A stretch of 64,000 nucleotides of DNA from Pseudomonas sp. ZH-FAD (GTDB taxonomy: Bacteria; Pseudomonadota; Gammaproteobacteria; Pseudomonadales; Pseudomonadaceae). A program made the position numbers and the translations under genes. The stretch lies in NCBI RefSeq assembly GCF_002803095.1, contig NZ_PGLR01000004.1:124001-188000 (forward strand), in the 5' to 3' direction. Shown piece after piece: positions 9,601 to 21,427 of the stretch. Positions within the stretch are counted from its first letter, which is position 1, and each line of letters starts with the position of its first letter. Below the pieces are notes generated by a model. The model did not search any database, was not told where the DNA came from, and was given only the letters and a program-made list of their open reading frames with translations.

Positions 9601-10355
9601 CGGTCAAGGTTTCCGGTGATGCACGGGTGGTCGGTCGTGAAACCCCGGAAGCTGAGCAGGGCATGGGCGTCGCCATGGATGTCGATGTCGAGGTGGGGCA
9701 GGACAAGCTGGCCTTCAGCGGTTTCGGCCTGACTGCCGACCTGCGTGGACGCGTGCACATCGGCGATAACCTCGATACCCGCGGTGAACTGGATCTGGTC
9801 AACGGCCGCTATCGCGCCTACGGCCAGCGCCTGACCATTCGCCGCGCGCGCCTGCTGTTCACCGGGCCCATCGATCAGCCGTTCCTCGATGTGGAAGCGA
9901 TTCGCCGGGTCGACACGGTCGTCGCCGGTATCCGTCTGTCCGGCAGCGCCGAGCAGCCGAGCACCACGGTCTTCGCCGAGCCGGCCATGAGCCAGGAACA
10001 GGCGCTGTCCTATCTGGTGCTGGGCCGGCCTTTGGGGCAAAGCACGGGGGACAACAACATGCTTGGCCAGGCAGCGCTGGCGCTCGGTCTGGCCGGCAGC
10101 AGTTCGCTCACCACCAGCCTGGCCACCAGTCTGGGTATTCAGGATTTTCAGCTCGACACCGAGGGCAGTGGCGTGACCACCAGCGTGGTGGCCAGCGGTA
10201 ATATCACCGAGCGCCTGAGCCTGCGTTACGGTGTGGGTGTGTTCGAGCCGGCCAACACCATCGCTCTGCGTTACGAGCTGAGCCGGCGCCTGTACCTTGA
10301 GGCCGCCAGCGGTCTGGCCAGCTCGCTCGACCTGTTCTATCGCCGGGACTTCTGA
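6672..10355 (+). CDS. tamB: TamB, translocation and assembly module / inter-membrane lipid transport protein
   Basis: A 1227-residue protein with an N-terminal membrane anchor (residues about 7-30), then a very long run of repetitive, Leu/Gln/Gly-rich beta segments, and a C-terminal DUF490/TamB domain (about 850-1227) ending in the aromatic LDLFYRRDF. This is the usual architecture of an AsmA-like bridge across the periplasm, and the size is close to E. coli TamB (about 1260). The partner TamA is encoded immediately upstream with a 4-base overlap. Sequence within the middle is low complexity in composition but without exact repeats. Assignment is firm. Confidence 0.95.
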   Translation: MSRRLLKWLAGGLLGLVLLLVAALWALLGTQGGSRWLLAQVPGLQVDNFAGRLGGAWQADALIWQQDDMRVELQQLDMAWSPSCLLRLTLCLDRLHLQQVAVTLPDSGETSDEPLSLPSLKLPLRLQLGDIQLGELRLDGQTQLSDLELIASWNEQGVALQRLALQRDDLSLDLSGQLTPQGDWPLALSGRLQLPEVDGKAWQVALQVGGELQRSLNVEADSSGYLDARLEGQVQALAEHLPAELRLTSRDFQASSALPQTLHLQALTLSAKGDLSSGYRIDGSATLPAEQAPMPLALRGRVDARGADIELLRIEAEEQQHLQLSGTLTWSEAFQADATLDWLNFPWQRLYPLDEPPPVALQQLQAEVSYSEGNYLGNFAAQLKGPAGDFSLSSPVSGDLGQVSLPQLQLVAGQGRAEGVVKVGFADGVDWQAMLQLSALDPGYWLAEMPGNLAGPLNTSGSFNAGALQAKADIDLNGRLRGQPAQLQVQGAGSGEQWQLERLLVRLGDNRISGQGALDQRLRGQLQLALPRLGQLWPGLQGQMQGQLSVAGTLQAPQGQLALSGERLAFGDPSLRRLQLDATLDARQQARIGLNLRGIRIGDTYLGRLQADGRGDQRRQALDIDLQGPLLQLALALDGSLSEQGDWRGRIASGRVQSGGQDWQLQQVATLERLASGRMNLGAHCWQSGDASLCGGQQRLMPQPSLDWRLENFPLASLQPWLPEDFAWQGRLDGQLKVELPDSGPNGQIRLDAGGGNLRIRQPDEEQWLDFPYDSLRLDSTLRPQRVDSELRFVSSRLGELLLQAQIDPRPASKPVNGEFRLSGFDLAVLRPFVPMAERLEGKLRGSGTISGQLLAPQINGQLSLDGGELSGSELPISLENLQLQALIAGEQVQLSGDWRSGEQGRGNLRGELTWAEGLSGDLALQGQRLPVKVEPYAELEVEPDLQLQLRAQRLAVSGKVGVPRGLISVRELPPSTVKVSGDARVVGRETPEAEQGMGVAMDVDVEVGQDKLAFSGFGLTADLRGRVHIGDNLDTRGELDLVNGRYRAYGQRLTIRRARLLFTGPIDQPFLDVEAIRRVDTVVAGIRLSGSAEQPSTTVFAEPAMSQEQALSYLVLGRPLGQSTGDNNMLGQAALALGLAGSSSLTTSLATSLGIQDFQLDTEGSGVTTSVVASGNITERLSLRYGVGVFEPANTIALRYELSRRLYLEAASGLASSLDLFYRRDF

Positions 10356-10529
10356 TGGTCGCGCCACCTTTTGCTAAATCCCTACATGGCTGCGGGTGTA
10401 TCGGCGGCGCTTCTGCGCTAGTCTGGACGCATGGTCGGGCCGTGACCTGCCATTCGATGGAGCATTCGCCACGGCGAACCCCATGTCACACATTTGCCCT
10501 TCAACTCCCTGAACGATAAGGAAACTCCC

Positions 10530-11030
10530 ATGGCGCAAGTCACTCTCAAAGGCAACCCGGTGCAGGTCGACGGCCAACTGCCGCAGGCCGGCCAACAGGC
10601 GCCGGCGTTCAGCCTGGTCGCTGGCGACCTGAGCGACGTCACCCTGACCAGCCTGGCCGGCAAGCGCAAGGTGCTGAACATCTTCCCCAGCGTCGACACC
10701 CCGACCTGCGCTACCTCCGTGCGCAAGTTCAACGCCGAAGCCGGTCAACTGAACAACACCGTGGTGCTGTGCATCTCCGCTGACCTGCCATTCGCCCAGG
10801 CACGCTTCTGTGGTACCGAAGGCCTGGAAAGCGTGGTCAATCTGTCCACCCTGCGTGGCGCCGACTTCCTCAAGAACTACGGTGTGGCCATTGCCAGCGG
10901 CCCGCTGACCGGCTTGGCTGCGCGCGCCGTGGTGGTGCTGGATGAAAACGACAAGGTGCTGCACAGCGAGCTGGTTGGCGAGATCGCTGACGAGCCGAAC
11001 TACGCAGCCGCCCTGGCGGTGCTGAAGTAA
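10530..11030 (+). CDS. tpx: thiol peroxidase (atypical 2-Cys peroxiredoxin)
   Basis: A 166-residue Tpx that reduces lipid and alkyl hydroperoxides using thioredoxin. The peroxidatic Cys60 lies in [12 protein letters not shown] and the resolving Cys94 in ARFCGTEG, the same spacing as in E. coli Tpx (61/95). The start at 10530 follows AAGGAA; an in-frame ATG at 10494 lacks homology. The gene stands alone, with its own terminator downstream. Confidence 0.96.
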   Translation: MAQVTLKGNPVQVDGQLPQAGQQAPAFSLVAGDLSDVTLTSLAGKRKVLNIFPSVDTPTCATSVRKFNAEAGQLNNTVVLCISADLPFAQARFCGTEGLESVVNLSTLRGADFLKNYGVAIASGPLTGLAARAVVVLDENDKVLHSELVGEIADEPNYAAALAVLK

Positions 11031-11049
11031 CTCGCAGCTGGTTCGATGA

Positions 11050-11078
11050 AACGGCCTGCCTCGCAGGCCGTTTTTATT
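11050..11078 (+). terminator. terminator after tpx
   Basis: Stem AACGGCCTGC (11050-11059) pairs with GCAGGCCGTT and is followed by a run of T, a classic intrinsic terminator. Confidence 0.88.
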
Positions 11079-11195
11079 TGTGTCTCAAACAGTTAGTAAC
11101 GTAAGGGCAGCGTAAAAAGCGGGTAAATGGGCTTTGCTTGACGCGGGCCAGTGCTTATCGTGCCGACTCCCATTAAAAGTGATATTGCGCCTGCC

Positions 11196-12425
11196 ATGTC
11201 GAATGCTTCCTCGTCCTCCTCGAATTCCTCCCGTCAATGGCTGATTGGCCTGACGTTGCTCGCCGTACTGCTTCTGCTGCTGTGGTGGTTCTGGCCGAGC
11301 AAGCCAGAAAGCCAGCAGATGGGCCGTGGCCGTTTCGGTGACATGGGGCCGGTGCCGGTGCGCGTGGCCGAGGTCAAGCAGGGCGAGTTCGCCATCGAGC
11401 TCAAGGCGCTTGGCACGGTAACTTCCTACAACACGGTCAACGTACGCTCGCGAGTCGACGGTGAGCTGGTCAAGGTGCTGTTCGAGGAGGGCCAGCAGGT
11501 CAAGGCTGGCGACCTGTTGGCGGTGATCGATCCACGTCCTTATCAGGTGGCCTTGCAGCAGGCGCAGGGGGCGCTGCAGGAAAACCAGGCGCAACTGAAG
11601 AACGCCGAGCTGGACCTGCAGCGCTACAAGGGGCTGTACGACGAAGACAGCATCGCCAAACAGACCCTGGACACCCAGCAGGCGCTGGTCAATCAGTACC
11701 GTGGCAGTCTGCAGAGCAACCAGGCCGACGTCGCCACGGCCAAGCTCAACCTCGACTTCACCCAGATTCGCGCGCCCATCGACGGTCGCCTCGGTCTGCG
11801 TCAGCTGGATATCGGCAACCTGGTCAGCAGTGGCGATACCACGCCTCTGGTGGTGATTACCCAGGCCGATCCGATTGCGGTGATCTTCACCATCCCCGAG
11901 GGCGATCTGCCAGCCGTGCTGCAGCGCCGCCGCGACGGCACGATCCTGGCCGTCGAGGCCTGGGACCGTGGTGAACGCCTGAAACTGGCCGAGGGCGTGC
12001 TGGAAAGCCTGGACAACCAGATCGACACCACCACCGGTACGGTCAAGCTCAAGGCGCGCTTCGACAACGCCGAGCAGATGCTCTTCCCCAATCAGTTCGT
12101 CAACGTGCGTCTGCGCGTTGAAACCCGTGAGGCCGCCACCATCATTCCGTCCGCTGCGGTGCAGTTCGGCACCCAGGGTACCTTCGTCTATGTCGTGGGT
12201 GACGATAACAAGGTAAGCATCCGTCAGGTCACCATCGCTGCCAGCGACGCTGAACGCAGCATGGTCAACGAGGGCGTGCAGCAGGGTGAGCGGCTGGTCA
12301 TGGAAGGTACCGATCGTCTGCGTGACGGTAGCGAGGTGGAGGTAGTCGACCCCACTGCCGTGCAGGAATCCGAAAATGAACGGCAGGGTGAGCCTGGCCA
12401 GGCCGCGGCACGGAACGACGCATGA
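11196..12425 (+). CDS. muxA: RND efflux periplasmic adaptor MuxA (MdtA-like)
   Basis: A 409-residue membrane fusion protein. After a Ser-rich cytoplasmic N terminus, one transmembrane anchor lies at about residues 14-35 ([19 protein letters not shown]), then the barrel-sandwich/lipoyl domain ([38 protein letters not shown]), an alpha-hairpin between its halves, and a beta-barrel plus membrane-proximal domain. It links the MuxB/MuxC pump to OpmB. I use the ATG at 11196; a GTG at 11151 in the same frame is possible but has no visible ribosome site. Its stop overlaps the muxB start. Confidence 0.92.
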   Translation: MSNASSSSSNSSRQWLIGLTLLAVLLLLLWWFWPSKPESQQMGRGRFGDMGPVPVRVAEVKQGEFAIELKALGTVTSYNTVNVRSRVDGELVKVLFEEGQQVKAGDLLAVIDPRPYQVALQQAQGALQENQAQLKNAELDLQRYKGLYDEDSIAKQTLDTQQALVNQYRGSLQSNQADVATAKLNLDFTQIRAPIDGRLGLRQLDIGNLVSSGDTTPLVVITQADPIAVIFTIPEGDLPAVLQRRRDGTILAVEAWDRGERLKLAEGVLESLDNQIDTTTGTVKLKARFDNAEQMLFPNQFVNVRLRVETREAATIIPSAAVQFGTQGTFVYVVGDDNKVSIRQVTIAASDAERSMVNEGVQQGERLVMEGTDRLRDGSEVEVVDPTAVQESENERQGEPGQAAARNDA

Positions 12426-15400
12426 ACATCTCCCGCCCCTTCATCCTGCGGCCGGTCGCCACCACGCTGTTGATGGTGGCGATCTTCCTCAGCGGTCTGA
12501 TCGCCTATCGCCTGCTGCCGGTGTCGGCGCTGCCGGAAGTCGATTACCCGACCATCCGTGTGCTGACCTTATATCCAGGCGCCAGTCCGGATGTGATGAC
12601 CAGTGCCGTGACGGCGCCGCTGGAGCGCCAGTTCGGGCAGATGGCCGGGCTCAAGCAGATGTCCTCGACCAGTTCGGGCGGCGCCTCGGTGATCACCCTG
12701 CGCTTCAATCTGGATGTCTCCCTGGCGGTGGCCGAGCAGGAAGTGCAGGCGGCGATCAACGCGGCGAGCAATCTGCTGCCTGGCGATCTGCCGGCGCCGC
12801 CGGTGTACAACAAGGTCAACCCGGCCGATACGCCGGTGCTGACTCTGGCGGTGAGCTCAAAGACGATGCCGCTGCCGCAGGTCAACGACCTGGTCGATAC
12901 CCGTCTGGCGCAAAAGCTCGCGCAAACCAGCGGTGTCGGCCTGGTCACCCTGGCCGGCGGGCAACGTCCGGCGGTACGTATCCGCGTCAACCCGGAGGCG
13001 CTGGCGTCCTACGGCCTGAGCCTGGCCGACGTGCGCAGCCTGATCACGGCCAGCAACGTCAACCAGCCCAAGGGCAACTTCGACGGGCCCACGCGGGTTT
13101 CCCAGCTCGATGCCAACGACCAGCTGAAGTCGGTCGAGGAATATCGCGAGCTGATCCTCAGCTATCAGAATGGTGCCGCGCTACGCCTGAAGGATGTCGC
13201 CGAGATCATCGACGGCGCCGAGAACGAACGCCTGGCCGCCTGGGCCAACCGCAACCAGGCGGTACTGGTCAATGTGCAGCGTCAGCCCGGCGCCAACGTC
13301 ATCGATGTGGTCGACCGCATCCAGACCCTGCTGCCGCACCTGACCGAAGGCCTGCCGGCCAGCGTCGAGGTCAAGGTGCTCACCGACCGCACGCAGACCA
13401 TCCGCGCTGCAGTGCGCGACGTACAGCACGAACTGCTGCTGGCCATCGCCCTGGTGGTGATGGTGACCTTCCTGTTCCTGCGCAAGCTGTCGGCGACCAT
13501 CATCCCGTCCATCGTCGTGCCACTGTCGCTGATTGGCACCTTCGGCGTGATGTACCTGGCCGGTTTCACCATCAACAACCTGACGCTGATGGCGCTGACC
13601 ATCGCCACCGGTTTCGTGGTCGACGACGCCATCGTCATGCTGGAGAACATCGCCCGTCATCTGGAGGAGGGCGAGACGCCGCTCAACGCCGCACTCAAGG
13701 GCGCTCGGCAGATCGGCTTCACCCTGGTCTCGCTGACCCTGTCGCTGATTGCCGTACTGATCCCGCTGCTGTTCATGGCCGATGTGGTCGGCCGGCTGTT
13801 CCGCGAGTTCGCCATTACCCTGGCCGTGGCCATCCTGATTTCCCTGGTGGTGTCGCTGACCCTCACGCCGATGATGTGCGCGCGCTTGCTCAAGGCCGAG
13901 AAACCCGAGCAGGAAGGGCGCTTCTATCGCGTCGCCGGTGGCGCCATCGACGCCATGATCGAACGCTACGGCGTGTGGCTGCAGTGGGTGCTCAGGCATC
14001 AGCCGCTGACCCTGCTGGTGGCCGTGGCGACCCTGGGCCTGACCGTGCTGTTGTATATGGCGGTACCCAAGGGCTTCTTCCCGGTGCAGGACACCGGCGT
14101 GATCCAGGGTATTTCCGAGGCGCCGCAGTCGATCTCCTTTGCCGCCATGAGCGAGCGTCAGCAGCGCCTGGCGGATGTCATCCTGCGTGATCCGGCGGTG
14201 GCCAGTCTGTCCTCGTCGATTGGCGTGGATGGCGACAATCCGACGCTCAACAGCGGCCGTCTGCTGATCAACCTGAAAACCCACGCCGAACGCGACGTCA
14301 CCGCCAGTGAGGTAATCGAACGTCTGCGTCCTGAGCTGGCGAAGGTTCCCGGTATCGAGTTGTTCATGCAGCCGGTGCAGGACCTGACCATCGAAGATCG
14401 CATCAGCCGCACCCAGTTCCAGTTCACCCTGGAGTCGCCCGACAGTCAGTTGCTGGAAACCTGGACGCCGCGTCTGGTCGAGGCGCTGCGCGAGCAGCCG
14501 GAGCTGACCGACGTGGCCAGCGACCTGCAGAACCGCGGCTTGCAGGTGTTTCTGGATATCGATCGCGATGCCGCGGCGCGCCTGGGCATCAACGTCGGCA
14601 CTATCGACGATGCGCTGTATGACGCCTTCGGCCAGCGCCAGATCAGCACCATCTACACCCAGGCCAGCCAGTACCGCGTGGTGCTGGAGAGCCGCGATGG
14701 CGGGCGTATCGGCCTGGCCGCGTTGCGTCAGATTCATGTAGCCACCGGTGACGGCCAGCAGGTGCCGTTGTCGTCCCTGGCGCATGTCGAGGAGCGTCCG
14801 GCCAGCCTGCTGATCAACCATATCGGTCAGTTCCCGGCGGTGACCCTGTCGTTCAACCTGGCGCCTGGCGTGTCGCTGGGCGAGGCAGTGGCGGTGATCG
14901 AGCGGGTCGAGCAGGAGATCGGCCTGCCAGGCGGCATCAACACCCAGTTCCAGGGCGCTGCCGAGGCGTTCCGCGCGTCGCTGTCGTCGACCTTGCTACT
15001 GATCCTGGCGGCCATCGTCACCATGTACATCGTGCTGGGCGTGCTCTACGAGAGCTATATCCACCCGATCACCATTCTGTCCACGCTGCCTTCGGCGGGC
15101 GTCGGTGCGCTACTGGCATTGCTGCTGACCGGTAACGACCTGGGGCTGATCGCCATCATCGGCATCATCCTGCTGATTGGTATCGTCAAGAAGAACGCGA
15201 TCATGATGATCGACTTCGCCCTCGAGGCTGAGCGCAACCAGGGCATGGCGCCCGAGGCGGCGATCTACCAGGCTGCGCTGCTGCGCTTTCGGCCGATTCT
15301 GATGACCACCCTGGCGGCGTTGTTCGGCGCCATCCCGCTGATGCTCGCCTCGGGCTCCGGCGCCGAGCTGCGCCAGCCGCTGGGGCTGGTGATGGTCGGC

Positions 15401-15514
15401 GGCCTGCTGGTCAGCCAGGTGCTGACGCTGTTCACCACGCCAGTGATCTACCTGTACTTCGATCGCCTGTCGCGCCGCGTCAGCGGGCGAAGTGCGGCGG
15501 GGGTGGCGGTATGA
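12422..15514 (+). CDS. muxB: RND efflux transporter MuxB (MdtB-like)
   Basis: A 1030-residue inner membrane RND pump subunit of the HAE-1 family. It begins [18 protein letters not shown], with TM1, a large periplasmic porter domain, a TM2-6 block (residues about 335-535) holding the proton-relay motif [14 protein letters not shown], a second periplasmic loop, and a TM8-12 block containing [16 protein letters not shown]. In MuxABC-OpmB and MdtABC two different RND subunits form a heterotrimer that expels aminocoumarins, novobiocin, bile salts and similar compounds. It overlaps muxA by four bases. The stop codon lies inside an ATGA that opens the repeat-derived mini-ORF described separately. 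Confidence 0.95.
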   Translation: MNISRPFILRPVATTLLMVAIFLSGLIAYRLLPVSALPEVDYPTIRVLTLYPGASPDVMTSAVTAPLERQFGQMAGLKQMSSTSSGGASVITLRFNLDVSLAVAEQEVQAAINAASNLLPGDLPAPPVYNKVNPADTPVLTLAVSSKTMPLPQVNDLVDTRLAQKLAQTSGVGLVTLAGGQRPAVRIRVNPEALASYGLSLADVRSLITASNVNQPKGNFDGPTRVSQLDANDQLKSVEEYRELILSYQNGAALRLKDVAEIIDGAENERLAAWANRNQAVLVNVQRQPGANVIDVVDRIQTLLPHLTEGLPASVEVKVLTDRTQTIRAAVRDVQHELLLAIALVVMVTFLFLRKLSATIIPSIVVPLSLIGTFGVMYLAGFTINNLTLMALTIATGFVVDDAIVMLENIARHLEEGETPLNAALKGARQIGFTLVSLTLSLIAVLIPLLFMADVVGRLFREFAITLAVAILISLVVSLTLTPMMCARLLKAEKPEQEGRFYRVAGGAIDAMIERYGVWLQWVLRHQPLTLLVAVATLGLTVLLYMAVPKGFFPVQDTGVIQGISEAPQSISFAAMSERQQRLADVILRDPAVASLSSSIGVDGDNPTLNSGRLLINLKTHAERDVTASEVIERLRPELAKVPGIELFMQPVQDLTIEDRISRTQFQFTLESPDSQLLETWTPRLVEALREQPELTDVASDLQNRGLQVFLDIDRDAAARLGINVGTIDDALYDAFGQRQISTIYTQASQYRVVLESRDGGRIGLAALRQIHVATGDGQQVPLSSLAHVEERPASLLINHIGQFPAVTLSFNLAPGVSLGEAVAVIERVEQEIGLPGGINTQFQGAAEAFRASLSSTLLLILAAIVTMYIVLGVLYESYIHPITILSTLPSAGVGALLALLLTGNDLGLIAIIGIILLIGIVKKNAIMMIDFALEAERNQGMAPEAAIYQAALLRFRPILMTTLAALFGAIPLMLASGSGAELRQPLGLVMVGGLLVSQVLTLFTTPVIYLYFDRLSRRVSGRSAAGVAV

Positions 15515-15660
15515 GCGGCGCAGCGCTTTTGCCCCCCTTTCCCTTCGGGAGAGGGGCTGGGGGTGAGAGTATGAAGGTTGCCCGAACTTCAATCGGGGCA
15601 CCGTCGCAACCCTCATCCGGCGCTGCGCGCCACCTTCTCCCAGAGGGAGAAGGACGGTGA
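15511..15660 (+). other. 49-codon bridging mini-ORF through the repeat between muxB and muxC
   Basis: An uninterrupted frame runs from the ATG in the ATGA at the muxB stop (15511) to a TGA at 15658-15660. That TGA overlaps the GTG start of muxC (GTGA, 15657-15660). The encoded peptide is Gly/Pro/Arg-rich (starts [15 protein letters not shown]) and is simply a reading of two inverted REP-like units, so it is unlikely to be a functional protein. It may however carry ribosomes from muxB to muxC. Confidence 0.45.
15529..15655. repeat. pair of inverted REP-like units between muxB and muxC
   Basis: Two related units in opposite orientation, a BIME-like arrangement. The left unit is 15531-15570 (CCCTTCGGGAGAGGGGCTGG then GGGTGAGAGT). 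The right unit is 15610-15653 (CCCTCATCCGGCGC, then CCACCTTCTCCC, then AGAGGGAGAAGG). The right-hand end supplies the Shine-Dalgarno of muxC. Sister copies lie at 4031-4085 and 28211-28253. Confidence 0.8.
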
Positions 15661-18600
15661 ACCTCTCCGCCCCCTTTATCCGCCGTCCGGTGGCGACCTT
15701 GCTGCTGAGCCTGGCGATCATGCTGCTCGGTGGTGTCAGCTTCGGCCTGCTGCCGGTGGCGCCGCTGCCACAGATGGATTTCCCCACCATCACCGTGCAG
15801 GCCAGCCTGCCAGGAGCCAGCCCGCAGATCATGGCCTCGACCGTGGCCACGCCGTTGGAGCGCTCGCTCGGCTCGATCGCCGGGGTCAGCCAGATGAACA
15901 GCCGCAGCAGCCAGGGCAGCACGCGAATCATGATCCAGTTCGACCTGGACAAGGACATCAACACCGCCGCGCGCGAGGTCCAGGCGGCGATCAATGCGGC
16001 GCGCGAACTGCTGCCCAGCGGCATGCGCACCATGCCCAGCTACCGCAAGATCAACCCCTCGCAGGCACCGATCATGGTGCTGTCGCTGACCAGTGCCACG
16101 CTGAACAAGGGCCAGCTGTACGACGTGGCCTCGACCATCCTGGCGCAGAAACTGTCCCAGGTCGGTGGCGTGGGTGAGGTGCAGGTCGGTGGTAGTTCGC
16201 TGCCGGCAGTACGGGTTTCCCTCGAGCCACGTCTGCTCGATCACTATGGCATTGCGCTGGACGAAGTACGCCAGACCATCGCCGCCAGCAATGCCCTGCG
16301 TCCCAAGGGCGCGGTCGAGGACGAGCAGCGTCGCTGGCAGGTGCAGGCCAGCGACCAGTTGGCCAAGGCCGCCGATTACCTGCCGATGATCATCCGCTAC
16401 CAGGACGGCGCTGCCGTGCGCCTGGGCGATGTAGCCACGGTCACCGATGGTGTCGAGGACCGCTACAACAGCGGCTTCTACAACGACAAGGAAGCGGTGC
16501 TGCTGGTGATCAATCGGCAGAGCGGGGCGAACATCCTGCAGACCATCAGCGACATCCGCGCCGAGCTGCCGGCGCTACGCGAGGTGATTCCAGCCAGCGT
16601 CGAGCTGGAAGTGGCGATGGATCGCTCGCCGGTAATCCGCGCCACCCTGCACGAGGCCGAGCAGACCCTGCTGATCGCCGTGGGCCTGGTGATCCTGGTG
16701 GTGCTGGCGTTTCTCGGGCGTTGGCGCGCAGCGCTGATTCCGGCGCTGGCGGTGCCGGTGTCGCTGATCGGCAGTTTCGCCGCCATGTACCTGCTGGGGT
16801 TCTCGCTGAACAACCTGTCGTTGATGGCGCTGATTATCGCCACCGGGCTGGTGGTGGACGATGCCATTGTGGTGCTGGAGAACATCGCCCGGCACATCCA
16901 TAACGGCGAGAAGCCGATGGCGGCGGCGTTCAAAGGCACGCGCGAGGTAGGCTTCACCCTGCTGTCGATGAACCTGTCGCTGGTAGCGGTGTTCATCTCC
17001 ATCCTGTTCATGGGCGGCATCGTCGAGCGGCTGTTCCGTGAGTTCTCCATTACCCTGGCCGTGGCGGTGGTGATTTCCCTGCTGGTGTCGCTGACGCTGA
17101 CGCCGATGCTCTGCGCGCGCTGGCTCAAAGCCGAGGACGAACAACCGCGCGGCCGCCTGCAACAATGGGGCGACCGCTTGCAGACGCGGGTGCTGGCTGT
17201 CTACGGGCGTTCGCTGGACTGGGCACTGCGCCATTCGTTGCTGATGGTCATCAGCCTGCTGGCGACCATCGCGCTGAATGTCTACCTGTTCGTCAGCATT
17301 CCGAAGACCTTCATGCCGCAGCAGGACACCGGCCAACTGATCGGGTTTATCCGCGGCGACGATGGCCTGTCGTTCCAGGTCATGCAGCCGAAGATGGAGA
17401 TTTTCCGCAAGGCGGTGCTGGCCGATCCGGCGGTGGACAGCGTCGCTGGCTTCATCGGCGGTGCCGGCGGCATCAACAACGCCTTCATGATCGTGCGCCT
17501 GAAGCCCATCAGCGAGCGCAGCGTGTCATCGCAACAGGTAATCAACCGCCTGCGCGCCAGCGTGCCGAAGGTGCCCGGTGGGCGCATGTTCCTCATGCCG
17601 GATCAGGACCTGCAGATCGGTGGGCGCGAGGGGCGCAGTTCGGAGAACGAGTACATGCTGCTCTCGGGCGACCTCGATGCCCTGCGTGAGTGGCTACCCA
17701 AGGTGCGTGAAGCCCTGCGCGCGTTGCCCGAACTGACCGATATCGACGCCCGCGAGAACAGTGGTGCCCAGCAGATTCGCCTGGTGGTGGATCGCGAAGC
17801 CGCGCAGCGCCTGGGTGTGGAGATGAGCATGATCACCGCAGTGCTCAACAACGCCTTCAGTCAGCGCCAGGTTTCCACCATCTACGAAGCACTGAACCAG
17901 TACAGCGTGGTGATGGAAATCAACCCGCTCTATGCCCAGCATCCCGAGGCGCTGGACCAGATTCAGCTGATCACCGCCGATGGCGCACGGGTGCCGCTGT
18001 CCACCTTCGCCCATTGGGAACGCAGCCTGGAAGAGGACCGGGTCAACCACCAGGGCCAGTTCGCCGCCGAGAACATCGGCTTCTCCCTGGCCGAAGGGGT
18101 CAGCCTGGATCAGGCCAGCCGCGCCATCGACAATGCCGTGGCGCGGGTCGGCCTGCCCACCGAAGTGCAGGGCATGCTGGGCGGCACCGGTGCGGCCTTC
18201 CAGCAGACCCAGGGCAATCAGCCGCTGATGATCCTGCTGGCACTGGTGGTGGTGTATATCGTGTTGGGCGTGCTCTACGAGAGCTACGTACATCCGCTGA
18301 CCATCCTCTCGACCTTGCCGTCGGCCGGCGTCGGCGCCTTGCTCGCGCTGCAACTGGTAGGCATGGAGTTCAGTCTGATCTCCTTGCTGGGTCTGTTCCT
18401 GCTGATCGGTATCGTCAAGAAGAACGCCATCCTGATGGTCGATCTGGCCCTGCAACTGGAACGCGGTGAGCGCCTGAGTCCGCAGGAGTCCATCCGCCAG
18501 GCATGCCTGCTGCGTTTCCGACCGATCATGATGACCACCCTGGCTGCGATCCTTGGCGCCTTGCCGCTGGTGCTGGGCAGTGCCGAAGGTTCGGAGATGC

Positions 18601-18761
18601 GCCAACCACTGGGTATCACCATTGTCGGTGGTCTGGTGCTGAGCCAGATGCTGACCCTCTACACCACTCCGGTGGTCTACCTCTACTTCGACCGTCTGCG
18701 CCACCGCGTCAACCGCTGGCGTGGCGTGCGCACCGATGCTTCGTTGGAAAATCCGCTATGA
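15657..18761 (+). CDS. muxC: RND efflux transporter MuxC (MdtC-like)
   Basis: A 1034-residue RND subunit and partner of MuxB. It opens [22 protein letters not shown], has the TM4 relay motif [14 protein letters not shown], the TM8-12 block with [16 protein letters not shown], and the PxxLCARWLK element. The start is a GTG at 15657, fixed by homology of the following residues. GGAG at 15646-15649, seven bases upstream, is its ribosome site and belongs to the repeat element. It is separated from muxB by 142 bases of repeat DNA, whereas its own stop overlaps opmB by four bases as expected for this operon. Confidence 0.95.
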   Translation: MNLSAPFIRRPVATLLLSLAIMLLGGVSFGLLPVAPLPQMDFPTITVQASLPGASPQIMASTVATPLERSLGSIAGVSQMNSRSSQGSTRIMIQFDLDKDINTAAREVQAAINAARELLPSGMRTMPSYRKINPSQAPIMVLSLTSATLNKGQLYDVASTILAQKLSQVGGVGEVQVGGSSLPAVRVSLEPRLLDHYGIALDEVRQTIAASNALRPKGAVEDEQRRWQVQASDQLAKAADYLPMIIRYQDGAAVRLGDVATVTDGVEDRYNSGFYNDKEAVLLVINRQSGANILQTISDIRAELPALREVIPASVELEVAMDRSPVIRATLHEAEQTLLIAVGLVILVVLAFLGRWRAALIPALAVPVSLIGSFAAMYLLGFSLNNLSLMALIIATGLVVDDAIVVLENIARHIHNGEKPMAAAFKGTREVGFTLLSMNLSLVAVFISILFMGGIVERLFREFSITLAVAVVISLLVSLTLTPMLCARWLKAEDEQPRGRLQQWGDRLQTRVLAVYGRSLDWALRHSLLMVISLLATIALNVYLFVSIPKTFMPQQDTGQLIGFIRGDDGLSFQVMQPKMEIFRKAVLADPAVDSVAGFIGGAGGINNAFMIVRLKPISERSVSSQQVINRLRASVPKVPGGRMFLMPDQDLQIGGREGRSSENEYMLLSGDLDALREWLPKVREALRALPELTDIDARENSGAQQIRLVVDREAAQRLGVEMSMITAVLNNAFSQRQVSTIYEALNQYSVVMEINPLYAQHPEALDQIQLITADGARVPLSTFAHWERSLEEDRVNHQGQFAAENIGFSLAEGVSLDQASRAIDNAVARVGLPTEVQGMLGGTGAAFQQTQGNQPLMILLALVVVYIVLGVLYESYVHPLTILSTLPSAGVGALLALQLVGMEFSLISLLGLFLLIGIVKKNAILMVDLALQLERGERLSPQESIRQACLLRFRPIMMTTLAAILGALPLVLGSAEGSEMRQPLGITIVGGLVLSQMLTLYTTPVVYLYFDRLRHRVNRWRGVRTDASLENPL

Positions 18762-20227
18762 ATCGAGCTCCTTTCGCCCGAACTCTTGTTTCCTTGCTGC
18801 TGGCCGGCGTGCTGGGCGGCTGCGCCCTGGGGCCTGACTATCAGCGCCCCGAACTGGCGGCACCTGCACAGTTCAAACAGGTCGAGGGCTGGAAAGCCGC
18901 CGCGCCGGCAGATGTTCTGGAGCGTGGCAACTGGTGGGCGCTGTACGGCGACGCCGAGCTCAATGCACTGGCCGAGCGCCTGCAGCTGTCCAACCAGAAC
19001 CTGGCCGCCGCCGAGGCCCAGTACCGCCAGGCAAGGGCGTTGGTGCGCAGTGCACGGGCCAGCTTCTATCCCACGCTGTCCGGCAGCGCCGGGGTGACTC
19101 GGGCCGGGCAGGGTGGTGGTGACAGCACCATCCGTACCGCCGATGGCGTCACTGTCAGCGGTTCTGGAGCGTCAAGCATTTCCAAGAGTTATGACCTCAG
19201 CCTCAATGCAGCCTGGGAGCTGGATCTCTGGGGCAAGCTGCGCCGGGGGCTGGAGGCCAGCCGCGCCGAATTCGAAGCCAGCGCCGCCGACCTCGCCGCT
19301 GCGCGCCTGAGCCTGCAGAGCGAACTGGTGCAGAACTACCTGCAACTGCGCATCCTCGACGAACAGAAGCGCCTGCTCGACGCGACAGTGGCCGCTTACG
19401 CGCGCTCGCTGCGCCTGACCGAGAACCAGTATCGAGCCGGTATCGTGCCCAAGTCCGACGTGACCCAGGCCACCACTCAGCTCAAGAGCACCCAGGCGCA
19501 GGCAATCGATCTCGAGTGGCAGCGCGCGCAGCTCGAACATGCCATTGCCGTGCTGGTCGGCGTCAGCCCGGCCGAGCTGTCCATCGCACCGCGCGAGAGC
19601 CTGCCAGCGCTGCCCGAGGTACCCGTGGCGCTGCCATCGCAACTTCTCGAACGTCGCCCTGACGTCGCTGCGGCCGAGCGCCGGGTGATGGCAGCCAACG
19701 CGCAGATCGGCGTAGCGGAAGCGGCCTGGTTCCCGGACCTGAGCATTTCGGCGACCGGTGGCTATCGCGGCAGCAGCTTCGCCGACTGGATCGAGGTACC
19801 CAATCGCTTCTGGTCGCTCGGCCCGCAACTGGCACTGACCCTGTTCGACGGCGGCGCGCGGCGTGCGGAGCTGGAACGTAGCGAAGCCGTCTATGACCAG
19901 ACCGTGGCGCAATACCGCCAGGCCGTGCTGGACAGCTTCCGTGAAGTGGAGGATTACCTGGTGCAGCTGCGCGTGCTGGAGCAGGAGAGCGGGGTGCAGC
20001 AGGAGGCGCTGGATGCGGCGCGCGAGTCGCTGCGGCTGATCGAGAACCAGTACCGCGCCGGTACCGTGGACTACAACAGCGTGGTTACCGTACAGGCCAC
20101 CGCGCTGAACAACGAACGTACCAATCTCACGCTGCTGGGTAGCCGGCTGACTGCCAGTGTGCAACTGATCGCTGCTCTCGGTGGCGGCTGGCAGGTGGAG
20201 CGACTGCAACAGCAGGCGCCCCAGTAG
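18758..20227 (+). CDS. opmB: outer membrane efflux lipoprotein OpmB (OprM family)
   Basis: A 489-residue TolC/OprM-like outer membrane factor. The signal peptide ends in a lipobox LGGC, so Cys22 is predicted to be acylated. Two OEP repeats follow (about residues 60-260 and 270-470), seen in the paired motifs [11 protein letters not shown] and [16 protein letters not shown]. It forms the exit duct for MuxABC. It begins in the ATGA at the muxC stop. A long open frame beginning at 18503 overlaps muxC and is not used. Confidence 0.95.
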   Translation: MNRAPFARTLVSLLLAGVLGGCALGPDYQRPELAAPAQFKQVEGWKAAAPADVLERGNWWALYGDAELNALAERLQLSNQNLAAAEAQYRQARALVRSARASFYPTLSGSAGVTRAGQGGGDSTIRTADGVTVSGSGASSISKSYDLSLNAAWELDLWGKLRRGLEASRAEFEASAADLAAARLSLQSELVQNYLQLRILDEQKRLLDATVAAYARSLRLTENQYRAGIVPKSDVTQATTQLKSTQAQAIDLEWQRAQLEHAIAVLVGVSPAELSIAPRESLPALPEVPVALPSQLLERRPDVAAAERRVMAANAQIGVAEAAWFPDLSISATGGYRGSSFADWIEVPNRFWSLGPQLALTLFDGGARRAELERSEAVYDQTVAQYRQAVLDSFREVEDYLVQLRVLEQESGVQQEALDAARESLRLIENQYRAGTVDYNSVVTVQATALNNERTNLTLLGSRLTASVQLIAALGGGWQVERLQQQAPQ

Positions 20228-20241
20228 GTGGGGGAACTAAT

Positions 20242-20275
20242 CAGCCGGCATGGCGGGAAACCGCCATGCCGGCTG
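20242..20275. terminator. long hairpin between convergent opmB and dctP
   Basis: A perfect 15-bp stem (CAGCCGGCATGGCGG at 20242-20256 and its complement at 20261-20275) with a GAAA tetraloop. No long T run follows on either strand. It probably acts as a shared terminator or mRNA 3'-end stabiliser. Confidence 0.7.
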
Positions 20276-20279
20276 TGGG

Positions 20280-21329
<1,050 letters not shown>

Positions 21330-21409
21330 CTACGTCGTGTTGGTCACTTTGGCGGTCGCTCAGCCGCTGGTAGCTGTCGCGGCATGAACGAAGCTGGCGA
21401 CTTACCATC

Positions 21410-21424
21410 GCAAGGCTTATGCCA
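21410..21424 (-). promoter_or_regulatory. sigma54 (-24/-12) promoter of dctP
   Basis: On the minus strand TGGCATAAGCCTTGC (21424 to 21410) has GG and GC exactly ten bases apart with a good fit to TGGCAC-N5-TTGC. It lies about 120 bases before the dctP start codon. Confidence 0.7.
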
Positions 21425-21427
21425 TTG

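Noticed and set aside
11151-11195. GTG start adding 15 codons to MuxA
   Set aside because: No ribosome site was seen, and the ATG at 11196 gives a normal short cytoplasmic N terminus before the anchor helix. It cannot be fully excluded.
12376-14190. Long alternative frame of 604 codons within muxB
   Set aside because: It is Arg/Gly/Ala-rich nonsense in the +1 frame of a well-conserved RND gene.
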